Shown: in pieces, positions 23,101-29,869 of the stretch
Numbering within the stretch: the stretch's first letter is position 1
How the letters are laid out: each line of letters opens with the position of its first letter
DNA from: RGIG3009 sp045653425
GTDB taxonomy: Bacteria > Bacillota > Clostridia > Oscillospirales > Acutalibacteraceae
Length of the DNA stretch: 37,421 nt
Assembly: GCA_045653425.1 (NCBI GenBank)
Contig: JAZOLU010000012.1
Coordinates: 1-37,421, forward strand
Direction: 5' to 3'
Made by a program: the position numbers and the translations under genes
Notes under the pieces: generated by a model
Databases searched by the model: none
What the model was told of the DNA's origin: nothing
Seen by the model: only the letters and a program-made list of their open reading frames with translations

Positions 23101-23669
23101 TCATCATAATCCCACACTTGAATTTTCTGAATCTCGTGCGAGGTGCGGAAACCATCAAAGAAGTTGATAAACGGCACGCGGCTCTTAATGGTTGCCAAGT
23201 GCGCCACGGCACCCAAATCCATTACTTCCTGCGTGTTGGTTTCCGCCAACATAGCAAAACCGGTTTGACGGCAAGCATACACGTCGGAATGGTCACCAAA
23301 AATGTTCAGCGCGTGCGACGCCACGCAACGGGCGGACACGTGGAACACGGAGGGCAACAGCTCACCGGCGATTTTGTACATATTGGGAATCATCAGCAAC
23401 AGGCCCTGCGACGCGGTATAGGTGGTGGTCATTGCACCCGCCGCGAGCGAACCGTGCACCGTGCCGGCCGCACCGCCTTCGGGCTGCATTTTCGTCACCT
23501 TAACCGTGGTACCGAAAATGTTTTTGGGACCGGCCGCAGACCACTGGTCCACGTAGTCGGCCATCGGGCTGGACGGCGTGATGGGGTAAATACCCGCCAC
23601 TTCGGTGAACGCATAGGATACGTGCGCCGCCGCGTTGTTACCGTCCATGGTTTTGAACTTTCTTGCCAT
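20142..23669 (-). CDS. nifJ: pyruvate:ferredoxin (flavodoxin) oxidoreductase, single chain
   Basis: A 1175-residue homodimeric-type PFOR, which splits pyruvate with CoA into acetyl-CoA, CO2 and reduced ferredoxin in anaerobes. N-terminal domain: GIYPITPSSPMADYVDQW at 27-44. Domain II and the gamma-like GGDGTVGANKNSIKIIG are at 426-442. Two 4Fe-4S clusters are bound by CxxCxxCxxxC at 696-706 and 751-761. The proximal cluster and thiamine diphosphate domain starts with CAGC at 815-818 and contains GDGWAYDIGFGG and the metal-binding VYSNTGGHASKASQ. ATG at 23669 is chosen because AAAGGAGG lies upstream and the family starts at MARKFKTMDGN; the open frame to 23813 runs through the promoter. Transcribed alone. 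Confidence 0.97.
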   Translation of the reverse strand: MARKFKTMDGNNAAAHVSYAFTEVAGIYPITPSSPMADYVDQWSAAGPKNIFGTTVKVTKMQPEGGAAGTVHGSLAAGAMTTTYTASQGLLLMIPNMYKIAGELLPSVFHVSARCVASHALNIFGDHSDVYACRQTGFAMLAETNTQEVMDLGAVAHLATIKSRVPFINFFDGFRTSHEIQKIQVWDYDDLAEMCDMDAVAAFRKRALNPEHPVMRGSHENGDIFFQHREACNAYYDAVPGIVEEYMGKVNAKLGTDYQLFNYYGAPDADRVIVAMGSFCDVAEEVIDYLTAAGEKVGLIKVRLYRPFSAKHLVAAIPETVKAIAVLDRTKEPGALGEPLYLDVVAALAAQGRTGIRVLGGRYGLGSKDTPPSSVFAVYKEMTKDEPKTQFTIGINDDVTHLSLDEEEAPNTAAAGTIECKFWGLGGDGTVGANKNSIKIIGDHTDKYVQAYFQYDSKKTGGITISHLRFGDQPIKSPYYINKADFVACHNPSYVLKGYQMVNDVKPGGVFMINCQWSPEELDNHLSADTKRYIANNNVQLYTINAIDLAMQIGMGKRTNTILQSAFFTLAKVMPQEEAIQYMKDAATKSYSKKGMDIVEMNHKAIDAGATAFVKIDVPATWAEAVDDTVQESENGPAKLVKMVDTIMKPVGKMDGDSLPVSAFVDHADGTFELGAAAYEKRGVAVMVPSWEEETCAKCNRCSFVCPHATIRPFALSEEEVAAAPEAMKKAPKPVIKTNYTYTLAISPMDCMGCGVCVGVCPTNSLKMVSRESQQDQQEVFDYCVAEVADKPEVQSNTVIGSQFKRPLLEFSGSCAGCAETAYARLITQLFGDRMYISNATGCSSIWGGPAATSPYTVDKEGHGPAWANSLFEDNAEHGFGMYLGQKAIRASLIEQVGTMAESDKASAEFKAAAEAYLNSVNNGADNAKATKALIVELEKAAAEGCPTAPAILEKKEYLSKKSVWIFGGDGWAYDIGFGGVDHVLASGEDVNIMVFDTEVYSNTGGHASKASQIGQVAQFAAAGKAIAKKSLAEIAMSYGYVYVAQIAMGADMNQTIKAIAEAEAYPGPSLIIGYSPCEMHSIKGGMVNCQAEMKKAVECGYWNMFRFNPAAEKKFVIDSKAPSTSYRDFIMNEARYSSLTRSFPERAEELFSEAETAAMKKYEHLQKLQALYND

Positions 23670-23732
23670 AGAAATATGTCCTCCTTTTAGGATTATAGAA
23701 ACAATTAGTTGGTGCACAACACACCAAGCATA

Positions 23733-23761
23733 ATGATAGCACATTTTGCGGTAACTGTAAA
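23733..23761 (-). promoter_or_regulatory. pyruvate oxidoreductase promoter
   Basis: The minus strand has TTTACA (23761-23756), a 17-bp spacer and TATCAT (23738-23733). An imperfect dyad, TTGGTG-N7-CACCAA, lies just downstream in the leader (about 23708-23727) and could be an operator, but it does not match the Rex site known to me. Confidence 0.65.
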
Positions 23762-23903
23762 GAATAAAAAGGGGATTTATCAGAAATTTTTCAAAAAACC
23801 GCATTTTAGCCAATTTTTCCGCAAAAACCCGCTTGCGCCTTACTTATTTGACCAAAACAGCGGATTAATCCCGCGCACACACCCCCAACGCGGTTTCACG
23901 GAT

Positions 23904-23932
23904 TTGACATTTTTGGCAAAACCCGTTATGAT
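23904..23932 (+). promoter_or_regulatory. promoter of the CBS/CorC protein gene
   Basis: A near-consensus promoter on the plus strand: TTGACA (23904-23909), 17-bp spacer, TATGAT (23927-23932). The rest of the 23762-23903 stretch between the divergent promoters is A/T-rich with no gene that I can see. Confidence 0.88.
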
Positions 23933-23968
23933 GAAAACAACAAAATTTGAAAGGGGAAATTTTACATT

Positions 23969-24850
23969 ATGGCAGACCCTGCTCCTGATGGGAATATAAC
24001 GCCCGCCAACTCGTTTTGGAAATCCCTGTCCAAACGTCTGTCCGACCGTCACAAGAACGTAACGGAGGAGGATATTTTGGAACTGGTGGACGCCGGCGAG
24101 GAAAAAGGCGTCATCGAAGGTTCTCAAAAGGATATGATAAACAATATCTTCGAATTTGGCGAAATGACCGCCGAAGATATTATGACCCCCCGCACCGAGG
24201 TGGAAGCCCTGGACGCGGACGACGACACCGTGCAAGACGCGCTGAACATCAGCGTGGAGGAAGGGTTTTCCCGCGTGCCGGTGTATGAGGAAGATATTGA
24301 CCACGTCATCGGTATTCTGTACATTAAAGATTTGTTGCCTTATGTGGGCAAACCCTTGCCGGAGAACTTGTCGCTGCGCTCGCTGTTGCGGGACGCGTAC
24401 TTTGTGCCGGGCACCAAAAACTGCCAAGATTTACTGGCAGAAATGACCGAAAAACACGTTCACCTCGCTATGGTGGTGGACGAATACGGCGGTCTGGCGG
24501 GCATTGTGTCTATGGAAGATTTGTTGGAATCCATTGTGGGCAGTATTCAAGACGAATACGACCACGAGGAAGAAGAAGTTAAGCAACGGGCGGACAACTC
24601 CTTTGAAGTGGACGGCGCTATGGCAATTGACGAAGTGGGCGAACTGCTGAGCATCACGTTCCCCGAAGGGGATTACGAAACGCTGGCGGGTTTCCTCATT
24701 GACCAATTGGGGCGCATTCCCACCGCAGACGAAAACGCACAAGTATCTTACGGTGATTTAGAATTCACCGTGTTAAAAATGGATGAGCGCCGCGTGGAAC
24801 TGGTGCACATTCGCCGCGTGGAACCCACACCCCCTCCCGAAACCGAATAA
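23969..24850 (+). CDS. soluble CBS-pair/CorC_HlyC domain protein
   Basis: A 293-residue protein of the CorC/TlyC (hemolysin C-like) group. After an acidic helical N-terminus, a CBS pair occupies about 70-190 (MTPRTEV at 72-78, then VVDEYGGLAGIVSMEDLLE near 169-187), and the C-terminal CorC_HlyC domain about 210-288 (FEVDGAMAIDEVGELL, YETLAGFLIDQLGRIP). The DUF21 membrane domain of larger relatives is absent, as in E. coli CorC, so it is probably cytoplasmic. CBS pairs bind adenine nucleotides; relatives are linked to magnesium/cobalt transport. The old haemolysin name should not be taken as a function. ATG at 23969 follows GAAAGGGGA. It stands alone between its promoter and a terminator. Confidence 0.9.
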   Translation: MADPAPDGNITPANSFWKSLSKRLSDRHKNVTEEDILELVDAGEEKGVIEGSQKDMINNIFEFGEMTAEDIMTPRTEVEALDADDDTVQDALNISVEEGFSRVPVYEEDIDHVIGILYIKDLLPYVGKPLPENLSLRSLLRDAYFVPGTKNCQDLLAEMTEKHVHLAMVVDEYGGLAGIVSMEDLLESIVGSIQDEYDHEEEEVKQRADNSFEVDGAMAIDEVGELLSITFPEGDYETLAGFLIDQLGRIPTADENAQVSYGDLEFTVLKMDERRVELVHIRRVEPTPPPETE

Positions 24851-24856
24851 ACGCAA

Positions 24857-24890
24857 AACCGCACCCAACAAATGGGTGCGGTTCTTTTTT
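24857..24890. terminator. terminator between CBS gene and copA
   Basis: AACCGCACCCA/TGGGTGCGGTT form a perfect 11-bp stem with a 5-nt loop at 24857-24883, then CTTTTTT on the plus strand. On the minus strand it is followed by TTGCGTTTATT, so it may also stop copA transcripts. Its plus-strand U-run touches the copA stop codon. Confidence 0.88.
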
Positions 24891-27141
24891 ATCTTTTCGT
24901 AGCATCAATCCGAAATCGGTTCAGCCGCAACGCATTGGATACCACACACACGCTGGACAAACTCATTGCCAACGCGCCGAACATTGGGCTCATCTGCCAG
25001 CCAAGCAGCGGGATAAACACCCCCGCCGCCAACGGAATACCCAGCAGATTGTAAATAAACGCCCAAAACAGATTTTGTTTAATGTTGCGCAACGTGGCGC
25101 GGCTCAGCCGTATGGCCGCCGGCACATCCGCCAACCGATTTTTTACCAACACCACGTCAGCGGCCTCCATTGCCACGTCGGCACCCGCACCAATGGCAAT
25201 GCCAATATCGGCGCGGGTCAGTGCCGGTGCGTCGTTAATGCCGTCGCCCACCATAGCCACGCCGCCGTGTTGCTGCCATTCCCGAACCACGGCTTCTTTG
25301 CCGTCCGGCAACACACCGGCAACCACTTCATCCACGCCTACTTGCGCACCAATAGCGCGCGCCGCGCGTTCATTGTCACCGGTTACCATCACCACACGCA
25401 ACCCCATACGGCGCAACTCGCGCACGGCGGCGGGGCTGTCCGGTTTTACGGTATCCGCCACCGCCACCATTCCCAACAACTGTCCGCCTCGGGCGAACAA
25501 CAACGGTGTCGCCCCCGTATCGGCCACCTGTTGTGCCTGTGCCCGTTGTTCTTCGGCTATCTCCACGTGTTGGCTCATAAACGCCACACTGCCACCGCGC
25601 AGCGGCTCGCCCGCTTGCTCGGCATACACGCCGTTGCCGGGCAACGCCTCAAACGCTGTCACCGGCGGCGGGGCAATTCCTCGGCACTCCGCTTCACGCA
25701 TTACCGCCTTCGCCAACGGATGTTCACTGTGTTGCTCCAATCCGGTGGCGAGTGTTAGCAACTCCTCCTCCGTAACGCCGGCGGGCAATACCGCCGTCAC
25801 TTGCGGTTCGCCGGCGGTAATGGTGCCGGTTTTATCCAGTGCCACCACCGCCGCTTTGCCGGTTTGTTCCAGCGATGCCGCCGTTTTGAACAACATACCG
25901 TGTCGGGCACCCACGCCGCTGCCCACCATAATGGCCACCGGCGTTGCCAGCCCCAACGCGCACGGACAACTAATCACCAACACCGAAATGCCGCGCGCCA
26001 ACGCAAATCCCGCCTCGGCACCCAAAAGCAACCATACAACAACGGTCAACAGGGCAATGCCCATAACCGTCGGCACAAACACACCGGAAATCTTGTCCGC
26101 AATTTTAGCCACCGGGGCTTTGGTCGCCGCCGCATCGCTCACCATACGAATAATTTGTGACAAGGTGGTATCCTCACCCACGCGGGTCGCCTCGCATTTC
26201 AAAAAGCCCGACCGATTCAGTGTGGCGGCAGAAACGCGGTCACCCGCCGCTTTATCCACCGGAACGCTCTCTCCCGTCAACATCGATTCATCCACGGCGC
26301 TGTGCCCTTCCAACACCACGCCGTCCACCGGAATACTGCCGCCCGGCCGCACCAAAAACACATCGCCCTCACGCACCTGCTCAACCGGCAAGGTAACTTC
26401 GGTTCCGTCACGCCATACCACCGCCGTTTTGGGTGCCAGGCGCATCAATTCTCGCAGCGCATCGGTGGTTTTTCCCTTTGAGTGCGACTCCAACAGTTTC
26501 CCCACCGTAATTAACGCCAAAATCATAGCCGCCGATTCAAAATACAAATCGTGTAACCCGTGCGCGGCAGCCGCGCTATCACCGCGCACCAGTGCCCCCA
26601 CCATGCCGAACAACACCGCCGTACTGTACCCAAATGCCGCGGCCGCACCCAGCGATACCAGCGTGTCCATATTGGGCACACCGTGAAGCAACCCGCGCAC
26701 CCCGCTAACAAAAAAGCTTTGATTTATCACCATCACCGCCGCGGTGAGCAGGCACTGCACCAGCCCCACCGCCACGGGGTTTTCACTAAGCAAAGTCGGC
26801 AACGGCCAACCCCACATCACGTGCCCCATGGACACGTACATTAGCACCGCCAAAAGCCCAAGCGAGGCCACCAACCGACGGCGCAACACCGCCGTTTCCG
26901 TATCCGCCCCGCGTTCGTCTTGCTTTTGCGCGGCGGTTGGCTCATCCTGATATTGTGCACCATAACCCGCGTTCTCCACCGCGGCAATCACGGCTTGGGG
27001 TGTGGCCGTCCCCTCTACCTGCATGGTATGGGTTAACAAATTTACCGAACAAGCGGTAACCCCCAACACACTTAACACGGTTTTTTCCACCCGCGCACTG
27101 CACGCGGCACAATTCATCCCTGTCACGGTATACCGTTGCAT
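24889..27141 (-). CDS. copA: copper-exporting P1B-type ATPase
   Basis: A 750-residue heavy-metal ATPase with one N-terminal HMA metal-binding domain (GMNCAAC, Cys11 and Cys14). The transport motif CPC is at 392-394, the phosphorylation motif DKTGT at 436-440, and the actuator TGES at about 289-292. The last helices contain YN and MSLSS, the pattern of Cu(I) transporters. It moves Cu+ out of the cytoplasm using ATP. ATG at 27141 with GGGGAGGAG upstream. No copper chaperone (copZ) or CsoR/CopY repressor gene is adjacent. A small dyad, GCCG-ATAG-CGGC, lies between the promoter boxes and may be an operator. Confidence 0.95.
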   Translation of the reverse strand: MQRYTVTGMNCAACSARVEKTVLSVLGVTACSVNLLTHTMQVEGTATPQAVIAAVENAGYGAQYQDEPTAAQKQDERGADTETAVLRRRLVASLGLLAVLMYVSMGHVMWGWPLPTLLSENPVAVGLVQCLLTAAVMVINQSFFVSGVRGLLHGVPNMDTLVSLGAAAAFGYSTAVLFGMVGALVRGDSAAAAHGLHDLYFESAAMILALITVGKLLESHSKGKTTDALRELMRLAPKTAVVWRDGTEVTLPVEQVREGDVFLVRPGGSIPVDGVVLEGHSAVDESMLTGESVPVDKAAGDRVSAATLNRSGFLKCEATRVGEDTTLSQIIRMVSDAAATKAPVAKIADKISGVFVPTVMGIALLTVVVWLLLGAEAGFALARGISVLVISCPCALGLATPVAIMVGSGVGARHGMLFKTAASLEQTGKAAVVALDKTGTITAGEPQVTAVLPAGVTEEELLTLATGLEQHSEHPLAKAVMREAECRGIAPPPVTAFEALPGNGVYAEQAGEPLRGGSVAFMSQHVEIAEEQRAQAQQVADTGATPLLFARGGQLLGMVAVADTVKPDSPAAVRELRRMGLRVVMVTGDNERAARAIGAQVGVDEVVAGVLPDGKEAVVREWQQHGGVAMVGDGINDAPALTRADIGIAIGAGADVAMEAADVVLVKNRLADVPAAIRLSRATLRNIKQNLFWAFIYNLLGIPLAAGVFIPLLGWQMSPMFGALAMSLSSVCVVSNALRLNRFRIDATKR

Positions 27142-27181
27142 CGGCTCACTCCTCCCCTTCTTTCAGTGTTATCACAAGTTC

Positions 27182-27211
27182 AGTATATATGCCGCTATCG
27201 GCGTTTGTCAA
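27182..27211 (-). promoter_or_regulatory. copA promoter
   Basis: The minus strand has TTGACA (27211-27206) with TATACT at 27187-27182 (18-bp spacer) or TATATA at 27189-27184 (16-bp spacer). The -35 box lies only 2 bp after the T-run of the upstream terminator. Confidence 0.75.
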
Positions 27212-27213
27212 GC

Positions 27214-27239
27214 AAAAAACCGAGGGCACATACCCTCGG
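27214..27239 (-). terminator. terminator of the metal ABC transporter operon
   Basis: CCGAGGG/CCCTCGG form a 7-bp stem with a 6-nt loop (27220-27239), followed on the minus strand by six Ts (27219-27214). It lies 7 bp after the permease stop codon and directly abuts the copA -35 box. Confidence 0.88.
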
Positions 27240-27246
27240 CTTTGGT

Positions 27247-28059
27247 TTATTTTCCCTCGCGGCGCGCTATGAAAAACGTTCCAAAAAACACCGCCGTGTT
27301 CACCAACACAATGACGGGTCCCGTGGCCACCGCGTTTAGCCACGACAGCACCAATCCCAGCAAACCGGAAAACAACGAAAAGATGAGTGCCAACGTCAGA
27401 TAACGGCGCATTCCCCGTGCTACGTTGCGGGCGGCAGCGGCAGGCAACACCAGCATGGCGTTAATCAGCAACAACCCCACCCAACGAATGGCGAGCATCA
27501 CCGAAAGTGCCAACACCACCACAAACAAATTGTCCAGCCACTTGGTACGCAACCCTTTACTGCGTGCCAGCGACGGGCTGAGCGATACGGCATAAAATCC
27601 GTTAAAGCATAACAACCATACCACCGCAACCGCCAACAACAAGCCGCCCAGTACCCACAGTTGATTGTCCGTAATGGAAAGAATATCCCCAATAAGCAAA
27701 CTTTGATATCCGGCAAACCCTTGGTTGCGCGAAATCAACACCAATCCCAGTGCCACCCCGCAAGAAGAAAACACGCCAATAACCGTGTCGGTAGAGGATA
27801 AACGGGAATGGCGAATGGCGTTCATCAGCAACGCAAACACCACCGCAAACAGTACCATGGCGGGTTCGGGGTCGGCCAGTCCGCATATCATTCCCACCGC
27901 TACACCGGTAAGCGCGGAATGTCCCAACGCGTCGGAAAAAAAGGACAATTTGTTATCCACCACCAACGTGCCCAGCAAGGAGAACAGCGGCATCATCAGC
28001 ACAATGCCAATCACGGCGCGGCGCAAAAAATCATAGGCAAACAGTTCAGCAATCGGCAT
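27247..28059 (-). CDS. znuB: zinc/manganese-type ABC transporter permease
   Basis: A 270-residue integral membrane protein of the ABC-3 family (ZnuB, MntB, AdcB), with about eight hydrophobic helices, e.g. LMMPLFSLLGTLVV near the N-terminus, GHSALTGVAVG, and LLINAMLVLPAAAARNVA. It forms the channel of a metal importer. The start is ATG at 28059, fixed by AAAGGAGGGG and by MPIAELFAYDFLRRA; the longer frame to 28185 lies inside the ATPase gene. The start overlaps that gene by 14 bp. Zinc is the more likely metal because of the His-rich partner protein, but manganese cannot be excluded. Confidence 0.9.
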   Translation of the reverse strand: MPIAELFAYDFLRRAVIGIVLMMPLFSLLGTLVVDNKLSFFSDALGHSALTGVAVGMICGLADPEPAMVLFAVVFALLMNAIRHSRLSSTDTVIGVFSSCGVALGLVLISRNQGFAGYQSLLIGDILSITDNQLWVLGGLLLAVAVVWLLCFNGFYAVSLSPSLARSKGLRTKWLDNLFVVVLALSVMLAIRWVGLLLINAMLVLPAAAARNVARGMRRYLTLALIFSLFSGLLGLVLSWLNAVATGPVIVLVNTAVFFGTFFIARREGK

Positions 28060-28798
28060 CGTGGTACCCCTCCTTTGCGCCAAACGCCTCGGCAAACGCC
28101 GCCGAGGCAAATACCTCCTCCGCTGTGCCGCAAGCACGCACGGTTTGGTCCAGCAACACCACGCGGTCAGCGTGGCGGCGCACATACTCCAAATCGTGAG
28201 AGACGAGTATAATCACCAAATCTTCCCGTTCTTTCAGTTCTTCCACCACGCGATAAAATTCCGCCAACCCCTTGCGGTCCACGCCGGAAACCGGCTCATC
28301 CAAAATCAACAAATCGGGGCAGGGCAACGTGGCCGCCGCCAACAACACCCGCTGTAATTCGCCACCGGATAACCGCCCCAGCGGTTGGTCCAACAACTCT
28401 CGCGCGTGAAATTGCTCCAAATGTTGCTCAAACCGTGCCACCGTATGGCGGCGGCGCGGCAAAAACGCCGGATAGGCACCGGTAAACGCCAACAACATAT
28501 CGTACACCGTGGCGGGCGAATGGCTATCCACCGCCAACGTTTGCGGCACATATCCAATGCGAGGGCGGCGCCCCTTTACCGGCGTGCCGTTATGCCCCGA
28601 AAACTCCACACTACCGGTGTGCCGAATTTCGCCCAAAATGGCTTTTAACAACGTGCTTTTTCCGGCTCCGTTGCGTCCAATCAGCGCCGTCATTTCACCG
28701 CAGTGTGCGTGCAATCCCACATCCCGCAACAGCACCTTGTCACCCACCGTAACGCCGATGTTCTCAATTTTTAAGCAATGCAACCGACACTCGCTCAT
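28046..28798 (-). CDS. znuC: zinc/manganese-type ABC transporter ATPase
   Basis: A 250-residue ABC ATPase. Walker A GRNGAGKST is at 41-49, the signature LSGGELQRVLLAA in the middle, Walker B LLILDEPVSGVD just after, and the switch histidine in VSHD. It powers import through the neighbouring permease. The ATG at 28798 forms an ATGA with the stop of the binding-protein gene and has AAAGGAGG upstream, so the genes are coupled. The frame is open further upstream to 28849, but that part lies within the preceding gene. Confidence 0.93.
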   Translation of the reverse strand: MSECRLHCLKIENIGVTVGDKVLLRDVGLHAHCGEMTALIGRNGAGKSTLLKAILGEIRHTGSVEFSGHNGTPVKGRRPRIGYVPQTLAVDSHSPATVYDMLLAFTGAYPAFLPRRRHTVARFEQHLEQFHARELLDQPLGRLSGGELQRVLLAAATLPCPDLLILDEPVSGVDRKGLAEFYRVVEELKEREDLVIILVSHDLEYVRRHADRVVLLDQTVRACGTAEEVFASAAFAEAFGAKEGYHDADC

Positions 28799-29727
28799 TT
28801 TACCGCCTCCTTTAACGCTTGTGTGTTCGCCGCCATCGCGTGTAACCACGCGTCACAGTCTGCTACCCCGGCGCGAGGGAGCACCGCACTGTCCAATACC
28901 ACCACGGCACTGCGGGCAGCATACTGCGCCAAATCCGTCATTTGCACGGCATATTGGGTATCGTACAAAAGCACCGTGTCCCGCCCGCGCACGGCATCTG
29001 CCGCCGCGGCGGCCGTCGCCGCCGAAATACCGGAATCCTCGCCCAACGGCAACGTGGCCAGCACGTCCCATCCCAGCGTGTGTGCCACATAGGTCATAGA
29101 ATCGTGAAACACCAGCGCGGTGTCCATTAACAACGCCTGCGCCGCCTCGCTGAGGGCAGCGGCACTTTGTTTAATTTTTTGTATATATTGCGCGGCGTTG
29201 TGCGTATATGCCGCGGCGTGCGCGGGGTCGGCGGCGCACAACGCATCGCGAATGGCCGCCACCTGATGCACATAATACGTCGGGTTCATCCAAATATGCT
29301 CGTTGCGCGCGTGAGTATGTCCTTCGTATTCGTGCTCGTGTTCGTCTTCCTCCAACACCAGCCCCACCGAAGTATCCACCGTGTCCAACTCCGTCAACGC
29401 TGCCAAGGTATTCTCCAAAAATGCCTCTGCCCCCACACCGTTAAGCAAAAGCACATCCGTTTCCTCCAACAAAGAACGCTCTGCCGGCGACAGTTGGTAG
29501 TCGTGCAAACAACCGGTAGCCGGTTGCGTTAAACAACGCACCTCCACCCCCTGTGTATCGCCCACCACCTGTAACGCCGCGGTGTACATCGGATAAAAAC
29601 TGGCGGTGACCGATAAGGTATCCGGCCGATTAGCCGGAACACGCACACCGCTCAACGCCGTTAACCCCAGCGACACGGCGGTAATCCCCGCCAACAAAGC
29701 GGCAATTTGTCCGTAATGTTGTTTCAC
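28795..29727 (-). CDS. znuA: zinc/manganese-binding protein of ABC importer (ZnuA family)
   Basis: A 310-residue metal-binding receptor of cluster A-I. A hydrophobic N-terminal segment (about 7-28) acts as signal or anchor. Likely ligands are His75 (CLHDYQ), His144 (NEHIW), His208 (VFHDS) and Asp256 (YDTQ). A His/Glu-rich loop at 126-144, with His at 130, 132, 137 and 139, is typical of zinc receptors. I chose a GTG start at 29727 with AGGGGG 8 nt upstream; no ATG is available near here, and the frame open to 30006 crosses two promoters. Unusually for a Gram-positive, there is no lipobox cysteine, so the protein is either cleaved and released or held by an uncleaved helix. Confidence 0.88.
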   Translation of the reverse strand: MKQHYGQIAALLAGITAVSLGLTALSGVRVPANRPDTLSVTASFYPMYTAALQVVGDTQGVEVRCLTQPATGCLHDYQLSPAERSLLEETDVLLLNGVGAEAFLENTLAALTELDTVDTSVGLVLEEDEHEHEYEGHTHARNEHIWMNPTYYVHQVAAIRDALCAADPAHAAAYTHNAAQYIQKIKQSAAALSEAAQALLMDTALVFHDSMTYVAHTLGWDVLATLPLGEDSGISAATAAAAADAVRGRDTVLLYDTQYAVQMTDLAQYAARSAVVVLDSAVLPRAGVADCDAWLHAMAANTQALKEAVK

Positions 29728-29747
29728 CGGAATCCCCCTTGTGTTTC

Positions 29748-29770
29748 TTAATGCAATCCATTTGCAATAA
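29748..29770 (-). promoter_or_regulatory. palindromic candidate operator (Zur/AdcR-like) before znuA
   Basis: A 23-bp near-perfect palindrome, TTAnTGCAA-N5-TTGCAnTAA, sits between the -10 box and the ribosome binding site of the metal-transport operon. Eight of the nine positions in each arm match. Placement just after the start site suits a metal-responsive repressor. It does not clearly match the AdcR or Zur consensus known to me. Confidence 0.6.
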
Positions 29771-29798
29771 TGGTACGTCTTTCCACGGTAAATGTCAA
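29770..29798 (-). promoter_or_regulatory. promoter of the znuA-znuC-znuB operon
   Basis: The minus strand has TTGACA (29798-29793), a 17-bp spacer and TACCAT (29775-29770). The -10 box touches the palindrome at 29748-29770. Its -35 is only 8 bp from the -35 of the divergent holB promoter. Confidence 0.75.
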
Positions 29799-29806
29799 GA
29801 AAATTC

Positions 29807-29835
29807 TTGCCAGCATCATTAAAATAGAGTATAAT
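29807..29835 (+). promoter_or_regulatory. holB-ricT-rmuC promoter
   Basis: The plus strand has TTGCCA (29807-29812), a 17-bp spacer and a consensus TATAAT (29830-29835). The ATG of holB is 34 bp downstream, with ACGGAGG as ribosome binding site. Confidence 0.82.
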
Positions 29836-29869
29836 AAAAAATGGAGTATTGTGAAACGGAGGACGTGCT

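Noticed and set aside
20175..23690. An 1171-codon open frame on the plus strand opposite the pyruvate oxidoreductase gene
   Set aside because: It is an antisense shadow created by the codon bias of the real gene. It has no recognisable domain, is rich in His, Arg and Val, and lacks a promoter of its own. The minus-strand gene has clear catalytic motifs.
23969..24850. Calling the CBS/CorC protein a haemolysin
   Set aside because: The name is historical for this family. The sequence has only CBS and CorC_HlyC domains, with no secretion signal or pore-forming feature.
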